A stretch of 64,000 nt of DNA from Phyto melanocephala (GCA_941918925.1 OW799234.1:130614895-130678894), one strand, 5' to 3'. Positions 1-13,464 are shown, counted from the stretch's first letter. Notes: a model not told the origin generated them from the sequence alone. Numbers and translations are program-made.

Positions 1-698
1 CATTGAAATAATATGCAAATACCTTCTATAGGGTAGCAAAGTCCATAAACAAAATACTTTTTAAACATTTGACTTTGTAATATGTATATAAGTTAAGGTC
101 GCATACTTTATACGTTAACAAAAGAACCAGTGTGAACAACAATACCACAGTTGGTGCACCTTACAAGAAAAATTTAAAAGCGCAGCTAGCTGGTGGTTTT
201 TTTTTTTGCCAACTATTACCGTATTTGAGTGTCAAACAACATAAATAAAATAATATGAATTCATCTTTCAATATTTTTTACATAAAATTTGACATCCAAA
301 AGTGAAAGCGAATTCGTAATACACCTAAAACTCAATTTGTAATTCGCAATACACTTATTAGCATTCATTTATGATTGCATAGGTCTATAACAAAAACTAA
401 AGGCCGACGCACATGAAATCCGGCGTACGTCATTCGCCGCCGTTCTTAACTGACATTAAAGTGAAGACAAAAGAGGTTGACATAACCAACATTTTAAAAG
501 CGGATATTAAATCTTCCCAAGAAGTCAGCTCATAACTGTCAAACTACTGGGCGTGGCTTAAAAGATGCACACCTTTAGTATTTACTTTGCGTTGACGATG
601 TAACAAAGCTTATAAGAAACCCTATATTTGAACTTAGCTGTCATGAGGGACTCCATGTGTCTCGTCCGTAAAGCACAATGGTTTTTCTATAATTATAA

Positions 699-886
699 CC
701 ATGGTGTAATAACATAAGGTCATAGCGTAAAGGAGAGCAATTTTTGTCTTTTTTTTTAAATATATATGGAGTTTGACAATTCTTGGCACTGAAATCTCTT
801 TTTTATATATGGAGTTTGACAAACATTAGCACACAAAAAAAAACAATCAGGTGGGCTGACACCGCCACCTGTATAAGTGTACCCTG
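699..886 (+). mobile_element. Miniature inverted-repeat element, family A (copy 1)
   Basis: One end reads ATGGTGTAATAACATAAGGT and the other CCGCCACCTGTATAAGTGTA. These are imperfect inverted termini around two copies of TATATGGAGTTTGACAA. Related copies lie at 23868-24064, 24447-24586 and 44811-44970. No coding capacity. Confidence 0.65.
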
Positions 887-1177
887 ATTATAACTAGTAC
901 TCACTCTCTTAAACATTATTATAAGTGATAGATTATAACAATTACATTATTAGTTGGGTGATTTTATAAAAGTAAATCCAAGGCACATCTTGCACTGGGC
1001 AATCGCCTTTCGAAAGGAATTATTTTATTAAATTTAAATGTATTAATTTTGAACAGGAAAAGAATAAGATAATAAATCAAGACTATCTGATAAATAAATA
1101 AATATATTTTTGCAATACTTCACATATGCTTACATTAGCTGAATAGACATTGACTTGTAAATATAACTTTATTAGTA

Positions 1178-2010
1178 CAGTGTAATCTCGAAATTTCGGA
1201 CACTTAAAAATTCGAACAACGCAGTAATCCGGACACTTGATTTTTCGCATTATCAGTAATCAGTAATAAATTTTCAGTAATCCGGACAATCTATTTTTAA
1301 TAGCTTTTCCATTTATTTGCCAAAAAGCTCTTTAAAGTTTGTAAAAAATGCATTCAAATGCAGAACTCTCAAACAGGAGAACTAAAAAACAGTACACCAT
1401 GGTAGCAAGCTACCTTAGAGCAGAGATTGACAGAGCATACTTCTGTTATGTTCTCTTTTATCTATTTGTATGTTTAAGAACGTAACAAAAGTCCCATTGT
1501 AGCCTTTGGCTCAGAATGTATCATTACGTCTAAAATTTTTTTGCCATTTTTGAGTAATACGGTCAGTATTTCTTTAGTTGTGAAAAAAGAGTTGTGCTAA
1601 CTTTAGTGTAAATTAAATTTTAAGTTTCGTTTACAATTTATTTATTAATACGCGACAATGCCAGCAATAAATAAAAAGAATCATATTTTTTCAACGATTA
1701 ATCAGCAAAAAGAAGTTCTAACGAAATTAACGAAAGGAAAATGTGTCTGCCAACTGGCAGCAGAATATAATGTTGGGAAATTTATAAGCTCACGACATAA
1801 AATCAAATGAAGTTTAAGTCAATTGGTAAGTTTTAAGTTTTTCTTCGTAATCTAAATGAACTAAAACTGTGTATACAAATAAATTAATAAATAGTGCTTT
1901 TGTTTTCAAAAACATTTTTTTTTATTTATCATTTCTCTCGGAAATCCGAACATTTCGGTATTTCGGACACTGCTTGGTTTTCAATTGTCCTGATTATCGA
2001 GATTACACTG
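1178..2010 (+). mobile_element. Pogo/Tigger-like DNA transposon relic with TA target duplication
   Basis: The termini are inverted: CAGTGTAATCTCGA at the left, and TCGAGATTACACTG at the right. TA flanks both ends (1176-1177 and 2011-2012). TTCGGACAC motifs repeat near both ends. The 833-base length is too short for a full transposase. A short open frame at 1658-1810 encodes a helix-turn-helix-like N terminus, which fits the pogo/Tigger class. Confidence 0.8.
1658..1810 (+). pseudogene. Truncated pogo/Tigger-type transposase N terminus
   Basis: A 50-codon frame. Its middle (KEVLTKLTKGKCVCQLAAEY, then NVGK) resembles the CENP-B/Psq-type helix-turn-helix that begins Tigger transposases. It ends at TGA and no catalytic DDE part follows within the element, so it is a broken remnant. 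The family call rests on recalled motif similarity. Confidence 0.6.
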
Positions 2011-2260
2011 TATGTACATACATTTAGCATATATGTACTATATGTTTATCGAATACACACCCTGCACTTAAAGAATAATGCAGTGACAAAAGTCTTGTAA
2101 AACTCTGATAACACTGGTAATTTGCTAATTGGTGTGTTAAGTAATTTCAAATGAACAACTTTTAGCACTAATACAAATGGTTTTACTGTTCAAGTCTTAC
2201 AAAAATATTTCGCAAGTGACGATTTTCGCACCATGCCATGAATACGAAAAACTGCAAGCA

Positions 2261-2356
2261 GGGGCTCAATTCTCCTTCTATGAAACTGTGAAATGAAAAG
2301 TTTTTGTACATCAAAAGGTATGGTGTCACAGTTCCACAGAATGAGAATTGAGCCCC
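2261..2356. mobile_element. Very short inverted-repeat element (96 bp), copy 1
   Basis: GGGGCTCAATTCTC at the left is answered by GAGAATTGAGCCCC at the right. The arms continue imperfectly (GAAACTGTGAAATG against CACAGTTCCACAG). A diverged copy lies at about 25403-25511. Confidence 0.65.
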
Positions 2357-2888
2357 AGATCGTTATATATATATATAATGCCATAGTTTGCTTTAATGTA
2401 GGGAATCTACAGATAATATGTGTACTTTCATTACTTTATACTACAGGAAAAGAAAGTGCCAACGAATTGTACACAATGGCTGCTTATGAGGAGTTTAAAA
2501 TAAAAAATCCATGTGTTTTGGTTTAATTTTATGTGTTGTTTTTATCGCTTTTTTTTTGGTTGTTTTATTAATAATTTCTTCTGTTTGTTTTTGTTTAAAA
2601 ACTATACAACATGTTTATTATGGTTTTTATTATTAATGCAAATCTTATAGAAATGAAGAGTGTGTATGAATGTACGAGTCTGTATGGTGTTACATATTGT
2701 TTTGTTATTATTGCATAATATTTCGTTGTTAAATAATTTTAAGGAAATAATTATGTTTTTATAAATAATATAAAAACTAATTAAAACAATATGTTTTTTG
2801 TGCAGCTTTTTCTTCTGGTACTTTAAGTTAAAGGAAAAGAAAATAAATATTAATTACACTGTGCAAGAAATTTACAATTTTTTTTCGT

Positions 2889-3423
2889 GACAAGCTGGGC
2901 AACTAGCGTTTTAACATAATTCGGGTACGCTGAATCTAGTGGTGCCCGCGGTTTTTTAATATTGGCTCTGGTTTTCAAGATATACCGTTATTACCGTTAT
3001 TTCGAAAATGGAGGAGGTTGCACAACATATGTTCGCGTAACTCAAAAACGCTTTAGTTTATTGAAAAAATTTGAAAAACCGAAATTCCGCAATAAAATTT
3101 CCTATAAGAAAAGTAAAACTTCTTTCTTTTTAATGTTTTTAACGGACCTTGAGCTCGAAAAATAAAAAAGATTTTTAAAAATTTTTTTTAAAAAAAAATT
3201 ATTAAAAACTTTAACTACTTAACAAAAATAAATGTTTGAAAAGTTTGGTTATTTTTTCAATAAACTAAAGCGTTTTTGAGTTACGCGAACATATGTTGTG
3301 CAACCTCCTCCATTTTCGAAATAACGGTATATCTCGAAAACCAGAGCCAATCTTAAAAAACCGCGGGCACCACTGGATTCAGCGTACCCGAATTATGTTA
3401 AAACGCTAGGTGCCCGGCTTGTC
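2889..3423. mobile_element. Long fold-back (palindromic) element
   Basis: Arms of about 190-200 bases (2889-3085 and 3235-3423) are near-perfect reverse complements around a short A/T-rich centre. The outer ends are GACAAGCTGGGCAACTAGCG and its imperfect complement. The left arm carries an extra nine bases (CGTTATTAC) at about 2986-2995. The 67-codon open frame inside reflects the arm sequence and is not a gene. Confidence 0.85.
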
Positions 3424-4129
3424 TGTTTTTTCAACTAGCATAGTGTTATAATCATTTCCATATTTAATTAAAAATTAATAAAAAGAGAGTTGGCAATACT
3501 TTAAATGTAGAAAAAAAATGCAAAAATGCAAATTACAATTTAAAGGTAAATTTTGTGATGAAAAATTTTGTATATAACAAAGAAAAGCTTATTGAAAATT
3601 TTTACTTTGGCCTACTAGGGACTTTCGAACTTTGACAGTTGAAGCAACACGTTTGTTTACATAATAATATCCGTACATACACGGTATGTTGCAGAGAAAT
3701 TCACTCCACAAATGCCGCTCCACCTATTTCTGGTGGCTTGATCTCTGGGCACATAGAACAAAGTTTCATTGCCCTTCAAATATTTCTTTTTACACAAAGA
3801 GTACACACGCATTATTCACAAATAAAAATACTCTGTTTTATTTAATTTTATTTTTTTAACGCTTTATTAAATTTTTCACAATTCACAATTTTTTTATCTC
3901 TTTTTTACAATTTTTAAGAGAATTTGCACAATTTTTCACAATTTTAATAATTTTTCAACTAATGGCCCCCACAAATGTAAACAATAAAAAAGTAGTTAGC
4001 ACACATAAAAACACAAACCAAATTTGACATTTCAATATTAAAAAGAGTGCTCAGCTGATAAACAGCTGCTTTAATAACTTCACCTGATGTGAATTCGCCT
4101 TATTGGGGATCTTGTGTTCAAATAACAAA

Positions 4130-4262
4130 AAAAAAAAAAAAAACACGCTCATAAATTAGAATTTTAAATTCAAATTTCAGAGCGTTTAATGTATTGCAAA
4201 CATTGATTTTAATTTCTGGACGTTCGCATTACTGAAAGCTCTAATTTGTGAGCGTCTACTGT
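4130..4262. mobile_element. Short inverted-repeat element (MITE-like)
   Basis: CACGCTCATAAATTAGAATT at the left pairs imperfectly with AGCTCTAATTTGTGAGCGTC at the right, which ends CTG followed by TA. The left boundary is blurred by an A-tract. Confidence 0.5.
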
Positions 4263-5170
4263 ATAACGTACGTACATAAGTAAATGCATGATGCATGCCT
4301 ACAAATCTACATACATTTTAGATTAGCAACAAAATTATAAAAAAAGTATAACATTAAAATTTTTTAATTGATTATTTAAATTACATATTTTCGAATGCCG
4401 CATATTCTGTAAAACTTATTATTTTTATTTTATTTTAATTATTTTTATATCTACTGAATTTTAATAAATTATATATTTTAGTGATAAAATACACAAATAG
4501 TTTGAACTGCAGAGGCGGTTTATAATTGGTAGGGTGTTTTTCTACTCTAGATTTACATACTTAATTGCTACATGGCATCACAGGTGAACAATAAATAATT
4601 AAAGATTCAGAAGGCCAGATTTTTAACGTCTTTTACTAGTTAATGTAATTAATCACCAGCAAGTCAGCTGACATCTGATCTTTTTACAAAATAAACCTAA
4701 TTTTATCCATCCCATCTTTAAAATAATTTTTTTTAGTTCGTATTTCTGCTAATAAATCCTAAATTTCACTACTGTTTTGGTATTTATTATAGAGATAATT
4801 TTTTTTTCACTTTTTGCAGTTGATATTTGTTTTCAAAATTATTTCATCAAATATGTCATTTGTTGGTTGGCACTAATTTCACTATTTGCAAGTCTAATCT
4901 GATCATGTGTACATTTGTCACATTTTTTATTGTTTGTGTTAATTTTGTACATAAACAAAAAAGGAAATAGAAGAAAATATTTCGCCATGTTTACAAAACA
5001 AGCAATTAACACAATTCTTTAATTTGAATGGAAAACACAAAAATGTTAAGTTATAAATAACACAATTTGACCCATATGCAAAAAATCAATGAAAAAATTG
5101 ACAAACTATTTGTTTAATTTACAACCAGTTGTATGTTGCCAGAAATTTATCTCATTAATTTATACAACTA

Positions 5171-8100
5171 CTAGAAAAGCCCGGCGCGCATTTCTATGCC
5201 CCTTAATGAATAAAAATACATTCTGAATTTAAATTGAATATCAATTGCAAAATGCTAAAAATTATAACTTTTTTGAATAAGCGTGGCACTGCCCACTTTT
5301 CTAATCAAGAAATTGTATAGTCATGACAGCTCAATATGTGTGCAAAGTTTCACAAAAATCCTTCCAGAGCAAGTACCTCAAAATTATAACCTTTTTTATG
5401 GGCGTGGCCCCTCCCAATTTTCTAATCACGAAATTATATAGTCATGATAGCTCAATATGTGGTCCAAGTTTCAGAAAAATCGGTCAAGTGCAAGTAGCTA
5501 AAAATGGTAACTTTTTTATAAGCGTGGCCCCGCCCACTTTTTTAATAAAGAAATTGTATAGTCATGACAACTCAATATGTGTGCAAAGTTTCACAAAAAT
5601 CCATTCAGAGCAAGTACCTCAAAATTATTACTGTTTTTATGGGCGTGGCCCGGCCCACTTTTCTAATCACGAAATTATATAGTCATGACAGCTTAATATG
5701 TGTGTGCAAAGTTTTAGAAAAATCGATATAGTGCAAGTAGCTAAAAATAATAACCTATTTTTTATGGGCGTGGCACTGCCCACTTTTGTAATGACGAAAT
5801 TGTAAAGTAATGACAGCTCAACATGTGTGCAAAGTTTCAGAGAAATCGGTCCAGTGCAAATACCTCAAAATTATAACCTTTTTTATTTTCTAATCACGAA
5901 ATTATATAGTCATGATAGCTCAATATGTGTGCCAAGTTTCAGAAAAATCGGTCAAGTGCAAGTAGCTAAAAATTATAACTTTTTTATGGGCGTGGCGCCG
6001 CCCACGTTTCTAATCACGAAATTATAAAGTCACGACAGTTCAATATGTGTGCAAAGTTTCAGGAAAATCGGTCAAGTGCAAGTAGCTAAAACTGATAACT
6101 AATTTTTTATGGGCGTGGCGCCGCCCACTTTTTGCCGCCCATAAACACTTCCTGGAATGTGTACAACAACTTGCCAAAGTTTGAGTCCGATCGGTTTTAC
6201 AGTTTCGGAGTCTATAGCTAACACACACACACACACAGACAGAGTTTCACTTTTATATGTATACTAGCCAAACCCGGCGCGCGTTGCTACGCCCCTTAAT
6301 GAATCAAAATGCATGCTGAATTTTAATTGAATATCAAGTGCAAAAACCTAAAAAATAAATTTTTTTATGGGCGTGGCACTGCCCACTTTTCTAATCACGA
6401 AATTGTAAAGTCATGACAGCTCAATATGTGTGCAAAGTTTCACAAAAATCCTTCCAGAGCAAGTACCTCAAAATTATAACCTTTTTTATGGGCGTGGCCC
6501 CTCCCAATTTTCTAATCACGAAATTATATAGTCATGATAGCTCAATATGTGTGCCAAGTTTCAGAAAAATCGGTCAAGTGCAAGTAGCTAAAAATGGTAA
6601 CTTTTTTATAAGCGTGGCCCCGCCCACTTTTTTAATAAAGAAATTGTATAGTCATGACAACTCAATATGTGTGCAAAGTTTCACAAAAATCCATTCAGAG
6701 CAAGTACCTCAAAATTATTACTGTTTTTATGGGCGTGGCCCGGCCCACTTTTCTAATCACGAAATTATATAGTCATGACAGCTTAATATGTGTGTGCAAA
6801 GTTTTAGAAAAATCGATCTAGTGCAAGTCGCTAAAAATAATAACCTATTTTTTATGGGCGTGGCACTGCCCACTTTTGTAATGACGAAATTGTAAAGTAA
6901 TGACAGCTCAACATGTGTGCAAAGTTTCAGAGAAATCGGTCCAGTGCAAATACCTCAAAATTATAACCTTTTTTATTTTCTAATCACGAAATTATATAGT
7001 CATGATAGCTCAATATGTGTGCCAAGTTTCAGAAAAATCGGTCAAGTGCAAGTAGCTAAAAATGATAACTTTTTTATGGGCGTGGCGCCGCCCACGTTTC
7101 TAATCACGAAATTATAAAGTCACGACAGTTCAATATGTGTGCAAAGTTTCAGGAAAATCGGTCAAGTGCAAGTAGCTAAAACTGATAACTAATTTTTTAT
7201 GGGCGTGGCGCCGCCCACTTTTTGCCGCCCATAAACACTTCCTGGAATGTGTACAACAACTTGCCAAAGTTTGAGTCCGATCGGTTTTACAGTTTCGGAG
7301 TCTATAGCTAACACACACACACACACAGACAGAGTTTCACTTTTATATGTATACTAGCCAAACCCGGCGCGCGTTGCTACGCCCCTTAATGAATCAAAAT
7401 GCATGCTGAATTTTAATTGAATATCAAGTGCAAAAACCTAAAAAATAAATTTTTTTATGGGCGTGGCACTGCCCACTTTTCTAATCACGAAATTGTAAAG
7501 TCATGACAGCTCAATATGTGTGCAAAGTTTCACAAAAATCCTTCCAGAGCAAGTACCTCAAAATTATAACCTTTTTTATGGGCGTGGCCCCTCCCAATTT
7601 TCTAATCACGAAATTATATAGTCATGATAGCTCAATATGTGTGCCAAGTTTCAGAAAAATCGGTCAAGTGCAAGTAGCTAAAAATGGTAACTTTTTTATA
7701 AGCGTGGCCCCGCCCACTTTTTTAATAAAGAAATTGTATAGTCATGACAACTCAATATGTGTGCAAAGTTTCACAAAAATCCATTCAGAGCAAGTACCTC
7801 AAAATTATTACTGTTTTTATGGGCGTGGCCCGGCCCACTTTTCTAATCACGAAATTATATAGTCATGACAGCTTAATATGTGTGTGCAAAGTTTTAGAAA
7901 AATCGATCTAGTGCAAGTCGCTAAAAATAATAACCTATTTTTTATGGGCGTGGCACTGCCCACTTTTGTAATGACGAAATTGTAAAGTAATGACAGCTCA
8001 ACATGTGTGCAAAGTTTCAGAGAAATCGGTCCAGTGCAAATACCTCAAAATTATAACCTTTTTTATTTTCTAATCACGAAATTATATAGTCATGATAGCT

Positions 8101-9428
8101 CAATATGTGTGCCAAGTTTCAGAAAAATCGGTCAAGTGCAAGTAGCTAAAAATGATAACTTTTTTATGGGCGTGGCGCCGCCCACGTTTCTAATCACGAA
8201 ATTATAAAGTCACGACAGTTCAATATGTGTGCAAAGTTTCAGGAAAATCGGTCAAGTGCAAGTAGCTAAAACTGATAACTAATTTTTTATGGGCGTGGCG
8301 CCGCCCACTTTTTGCCGCCCATAAACACTTCCTGGAATGTGTACAACAACTTGCCAAAGTTTGAGTCCGATCGGTTTTACAGTTTCGGAGTCTATAGCTA
8401 ACACACACACACACACAGACAGAGTTTCACTTTTATATGTATACTAGCCAAACCCGGCGCGCGTTGCTACGCCCCTTAATGAATCAAAATGCATGCTGAA
8501 TTTTAATTGAATATCAAGTGCAAAAACCTAAAAAATAAATTTTTTTATGGGCGTGGCACTGCCCACTTTTCTAATCACGAAATTGTAAAGTCACAATAGT
8601 TCAATATGTGTGCAAAGTTTCAGAAAAATCGGTCCAGTGCAAGTACCTCAAAATGAGACCTTTTTTTATGGGCGAGCAACTGCCCACTTTTCTTATCACG
8701 CAATTATTAAGTCATGACAGCTCGATATGTGTGCAAAGTTTCAGAAAAATCGGTCCAGTGCAAGAACCTCAAAATTATAACTTTTTTTTTTATGGGCGTG
8801 GCCCTGCCCACTTTTTTAATCACGAAATTATAAAGTCATGACAGCTCAATATGTGTGCAAAGTTTCAGAAAAATCCGTCCAGTGTAAGTACCTCAAAATA
8901 AAAACTATTTTAGGGGCGTGGCCCCGCCCACTTTTCTGATCAAGAAATTATTTAGTCATGACAGCTCGATATGTGTGCAAAGTTTCAGAAAAATCGGTCA
9001 AGTGCAAGTAGCTAAAAATGATAACTAATTTTTTAGGGGCGTGGCCCCGCCCACTTTTTTCCACCCATAAACACTCCCTGGTATGTGTACAACAACGTAC
9101 CGAAGTTTGAGCCCGATCGGTTTTACAGTTTCGGAGTCTATAGCTAACACACACACACACACACAGAGTTTCACTACGCCCCCTAATGATTACAAATGTT
9201 TTCTGATCTTAAATTGAATATCAAGTGCAAAAAGCTAAAACTTATAACTTTTTTTAATGGGCGTGGCACTGCCCACTTTTCTAATCACTAAACTGTATAG
9301 CCATGACAGCTCAATATGCGTGCAAAGTTGCAGAAAAATCGGTAAAGATCACGTAGCATAAAATGATAATTTTTTTTATGGGCGTGACACTGCCCACTTT
9401 TCTAATCAAGAAATTTTATATATATAGA
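5171..9428 (-). mobile_element. Head-to-tail array of non-autonomous Helitrons
   Basis: In the minus orientation each unit ends in a GC-rich stretch followed by CTAG. On this strand CTAG starts at 5171, 6264, 7354 and 8444. The first spacing is 1093 and the next two are exactly 1090. The far end (9414-9428) is the complement of TCTATATATATAAAA, the typical Helitron 5' terminus. Each unit is built of about eight ~120-base subrepeats carrying GGGCGTGGCNCNGCCCAC and ends in an (AC)n tract. Units two and three look identical by eye; unit one differs at a few sites. A rearranged, incomplete unit follows at about 9176-9428. No Rep/helicase coding is present. Open frames repeated at 1090-base spacing are by-products of the repeat. 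Confidence 0.85.
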
Positions 9429-11060
9429 TATAGATTGCAAAAGCATATGACATACAACTCATAAGATACATAAACTGGGAGTTGGACAATTACAAATCTT
9501 ATTAAGATCATATTCAATTTTGCTAACAAATAATGATCTGATAAAAAAAAAATATATAAAATTGTATTTAAGAGGACAGAGAAGTACAAAGGTTTAGCAA
9601 AAATAAAAAATGAGGAAATTTATGTTAGATGTCAAGACGTCTTACACCAAATTTATTAACTTTAAGTCAACAAATTTTTTTGTCTCAATTTCTAAACATT
9701 TGCTTTCAAAATTAATGAAATCAATTGTCTGTTAATAGTTTTTATTATCGTAAGCATTTATTGTTTGGTTATGAAGTTTTTTTTTGTTGAGTCATTCATT
9801 TCTTAAATAATTTTTCTGTTTTTCCCCAAACAACTTAAACATTTACGATAAATGTAAAGTTGAGCATTTCCGGTTTATTTATTTAGGTATTAGTGTATGT
9901 GGACATAAATGCATGTAATTACATATACATACATATACTTATATGTAGGTATGGATGTTCTGTTTGTTTATTTGTTTTTCAAACAATAACTAATGAAAAT
10001 GCATGTTTACACTCTAGCGTTTATTTAAGACACTTGAAACACTCGAACTGCTGAACACTTGTTTATTTAACCTCCTCTAGTTATTTTGATAATAATTTGA
10101 AATAACACTAATAATAAAACATTTATTTACCACAATCAATTTAAATAAATAAATTATGTGTTTAAATATACATTTTGTCATTTATCGTGTTTTATTTCAT
10201 ACACTCTGAGTTATACTCTCTATCTCGCTTATACAGTCGGAAGTCTAAAGTAATATTAATTGCTTATGTACTCTACTCCACGATATGTGAAAAGGGTATT
10301 AGCTTTTGTGATGATATTTGTAATGTCCAAGCAAAAAATTAATCCCATACACAGCTTTAAATATGCCGATAGACTTATCATCACTTTGTAAGAGGAATAA
10401 ACAATGGCCTTCTGTAAGTCTCACTGTTCATGTGAACTTTTAAATCAAAGTACAAGTTGCAGTTTTAATATAATTGTACTGAAAAATTTACCCTACTTAT
10501 ACGAGTTGTAAGAGATCCACGACTTCATCTAGTCGCCATATAAATATCATTACGGAAATGAACTTTAACATTGATTGCAGTCATATAAATATTTGCGTTT
10601 CAGTAACATTTAGAAATCACCTAAAGGCTTGTAGACTTGTGTAATTATCGCAAATAATTTTATATTTCTATACCCTTCACCACTTAATTTTTTTAAGCCC
10701 TCATAACACATCTGCATTTGGTATAAATTTTTAAGAAATATTCGGAAATAAGTCGGTCTTGGAAACTGATAAAATCGTTTCATAACCTGCCAAAAAAAAA
10801 AAACAGGACCACCTATGTTTTCTTCCAACATTTTTAACACAAAACAAATACAATTTTCTGGCTCTTGGAAAATTTACAGACACGTTTGTTATTATTTATA
10901 CACACATATGATATGCCTCCGGTGTTATAAGTATAATTCTTGACAAATCGGTCGGGAATTGGCAAAGTTATGGGCAAAATTAATTTGAAAAAAACTATTG
11001 TTAAGTAAATCTCTTTATTAGTAATGTAACGTAATAGTGACACCAGATTTTCCGTCATAA
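9429..11060. other. AT-rich non-coding stretch, nothing recognised
   Basis: No exon or intact element is supported. A fragment resembling dispersed repeats (CCCTTCACCACTTAATTTTT) lies near 10672, and short TACATA runs near 9920. Confidence 0.4.
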
Positions 11061-11988
11061 TATAGGGTGTTTCTTTATCTGAACAACATTTCAATTCAGT
11101 AAGGTTCGGCAAGTCATTAATGAATGGTTTGACGCCAGAACCATGTTTTCAAGTAGTGAAAATTTACTTTGAAATAATAAATCTATTCGCGAAAGGAACT
11201 TCGTGCATTCTACGTCTTTAGTGATGAAGCTTATTTCTGGTTAAATGGCTACGTGAATAAGAAAAATTGCTGTATTTAAAGCGAAGACAATATTCAAGCC
11301 GTTAACTAATCACCATAACATCCATTCACCGCTGGCTCTAATTTCTTTCAAAATCAGCAAGGAGCTGAAGTTGCTTTGAATATCGAGTTCTTTCGAGCCA
11401 TGCTGACTGAATTTTTGCTCCTAAAAATTAATCAGCAAAACATTAACAGCATGTAGTTACAATTAAACGGCATAACTGGCCATACAGCGGGCCTAACAAT
11501 CGATTTATTGCAAAATTAATTTGAAAAAGTAGTCCTGTTCACTGGCTCCTTAGCTCGCGAAATTTAACGTCTCGGGATTATTTAGTGCTTATGGGGTTAT
11601 GTTAGGTCATTAGTTAGTGCCGATAAACCAGCAACTCTTGAAGCAGTTGAAGCTAATATTAATGCCCCCATTGACGTTTTACAGCCAGATTTATTGGCAA
11701 AAGAAGTCAAAAATTGAACTGATCAAATATACCGTTAAAAAAATTCAATTCATTTTTAGTTGTCATGCAGCTCAAAACATCGCGCCAAATACTTCAGAAA
11801 AAAAACCTAAAATTCGGTTAGAAACCGACTGAGATATAAGCACCATAATACAACTACCTCAGTGTTTTTCTTGAAATTTAGAAACGTAAATCAAGTTTTT
11901 TAGCTGATAGACTCTATAATGAAAATGTTTATAAAAGAAAAAATTATTAAATTTTTCAACCCCTGTGTGACTTCTGACTCACCCTGTA
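11061..11988 (+). pseudogene. Decayed mariner/Tc1-superfamily transposase element
   Basis: Translated pieces in shifting frames match the DDE transposase pattern. 'FSDEAYFWLNGYVNKKNC' lies around 11219-11270, 'ITGHTAGLTIDLLQN' around 11470-11515 and 'LWGYVRSLVSADKPATLEA' around 11590-11650. Stops and frameshifts break the frame. The right end reads GACTCACCCTGTA and the left GTTATAGGGTG-like (TATAGGGTGT at 11061), consistent with weak inverted termini. A piece of apparently the same family lies at 23700-23866. Confidence 0.72.
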
Positions 11989-13369
11989 TCTTAAAAGTGT
12001 GTCAATAGAAGACCTGCAATATTTGAGCTGTAAACTTTCTTTCGTTAACCAAAAAAAAAAAGAGAAATCAATCAAGAAAGCAGGCAGGCAATAGCATACA
12101 ACAAATCCCAAAAGAAAAATTCTTTAAGAAAATTTAATTTTAGTGTTAAAGTGTTCTTCGACATCTACTACATTATATTTGTCACACTTATTCTTTGTCA
12201 CAGCATTTTTTGCAATATTTTTTTGTGCGACGATACACTTATACGTTTTCTAAAGAATTGAAGTTGGAAACACGAACACTGAATAAGTAGTAACAAGGAA
12301 ATGAACAAGTATCTTGGACGAACTAATATTTTTTTGTTAAAGTAGTAAAAGAAATCCAAAAGCCAATACTGGCTACGATAGTAGTTTTTAACTTCAAAGG
12401 CGATAATATAGGGAAAGGTTTTAAAACATTTACTCATAAGCAATGGAATTTCTGCAGTGAACCATAATGACCATTTGCGAAACCAGAGGCTTATCCAAGA
12501 TTATGCTTAAAGTTTGCCGCTCTATATCTCTTTCTGTCTTTCTTTTTTTTTCCTTCGTTCTTCTTTAAATCTATTTCATTTTTATCTATAAAGAAATGTG
12601 GCATTTCAAACACTACAGTATTATTTTTTGCCGAACCAGTTAAAAAAACTGTATGTATGTACGTATGTCTGTTGTATGTATTAAAACTCTTGGTTGTCAT
12701 GTTGCGATAAAATAAAGCAAGAAAATAAAAAAAAAATAAAAAATGAAAATGTTAAGGAAATTAACAACTTCCTTGAACCAAAAGGAAGACTGAAAAAAAC
12801 AGTACAATGATATAAGTAAGGGGTTGTTAGGATAGTGGCATAAGAGTGTGTTGAAACCAGATAGTGCGGTTAATGTTGCGGTTTACTTATGGTTTTAGGG
12901 GAGAGCATGAACAATGAAAAAAAAAATTTGTATATGAAATACAGCAGTGATAATATTAGAGAAATACTTTAATAAAATGCCTTGCTATATGCTTTACTTA
13001 CTGATGTTTCAAAACGCCCTTAGGATATGCTTCAAACTAATGGAGTTTAGTTTCAAATATTAACTATTTTTATCTTAATAAAAACTACTACTGTTTGGTT
13101 TATAAACTCCAAGCATTATTTATAAGAAGGCAGATAGAACAGTAAATTGTTACAGAACTAATATAAAAATGGTTAACAAAAGTTGTATCAGCTATATGCA
13201 ATACAGACTATTATTAATAAAATCTACAAACGGGAAATTTGTGGAAACATCAACGAATAAATTATCAAAATAATTTTTAAAACCTTAAAAGTTTTGAAAA
13301 TGTCCTATTTATTAGAAAATATATGAACAATTGCTTATTTAAGCAACATTTTGTTTGTGAATAAGTAAG

Positions 13370-13445
13370 AATGCTATATTCGGCCGTGCCGAATCTTTTA
13401 ATATTCTTCACCATCTTGTACTTAGGTATAGTGACCACAGCGTAA
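13370..13445 (+). repeat. Fragment of a dispersed fold-back repeat (TTCGGCCGTGCCGAA type)
   Basis: It contains ATATTCGGCCGTGCCGAATC followed by ATTCTTCACCATCTTGTAC. The same head occurs at 28240 and, diverged, at 52480 and (inverted) 53020. Confidence 0.6.
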
Positions 13446-13464
13446 CTAAGACTAGTTTTCAGAT

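Noticed and set aside
5323..8414. Open frames of 119, 66 and 64 residues recurring every 1090 bases on both strands
   Set aside because: They arise from Helitron subrepeats copied by tandem duplication. They contain internal repeats, lack domains and match no coding pattern.
5281..9060. Regular direct repeats with spacers, superficially CRISPR-like
   Set aside because: The spacer parts are themselves repeated, the unit is ~120 bases, the host is eukaryotic and the array ends in Helitron termini.
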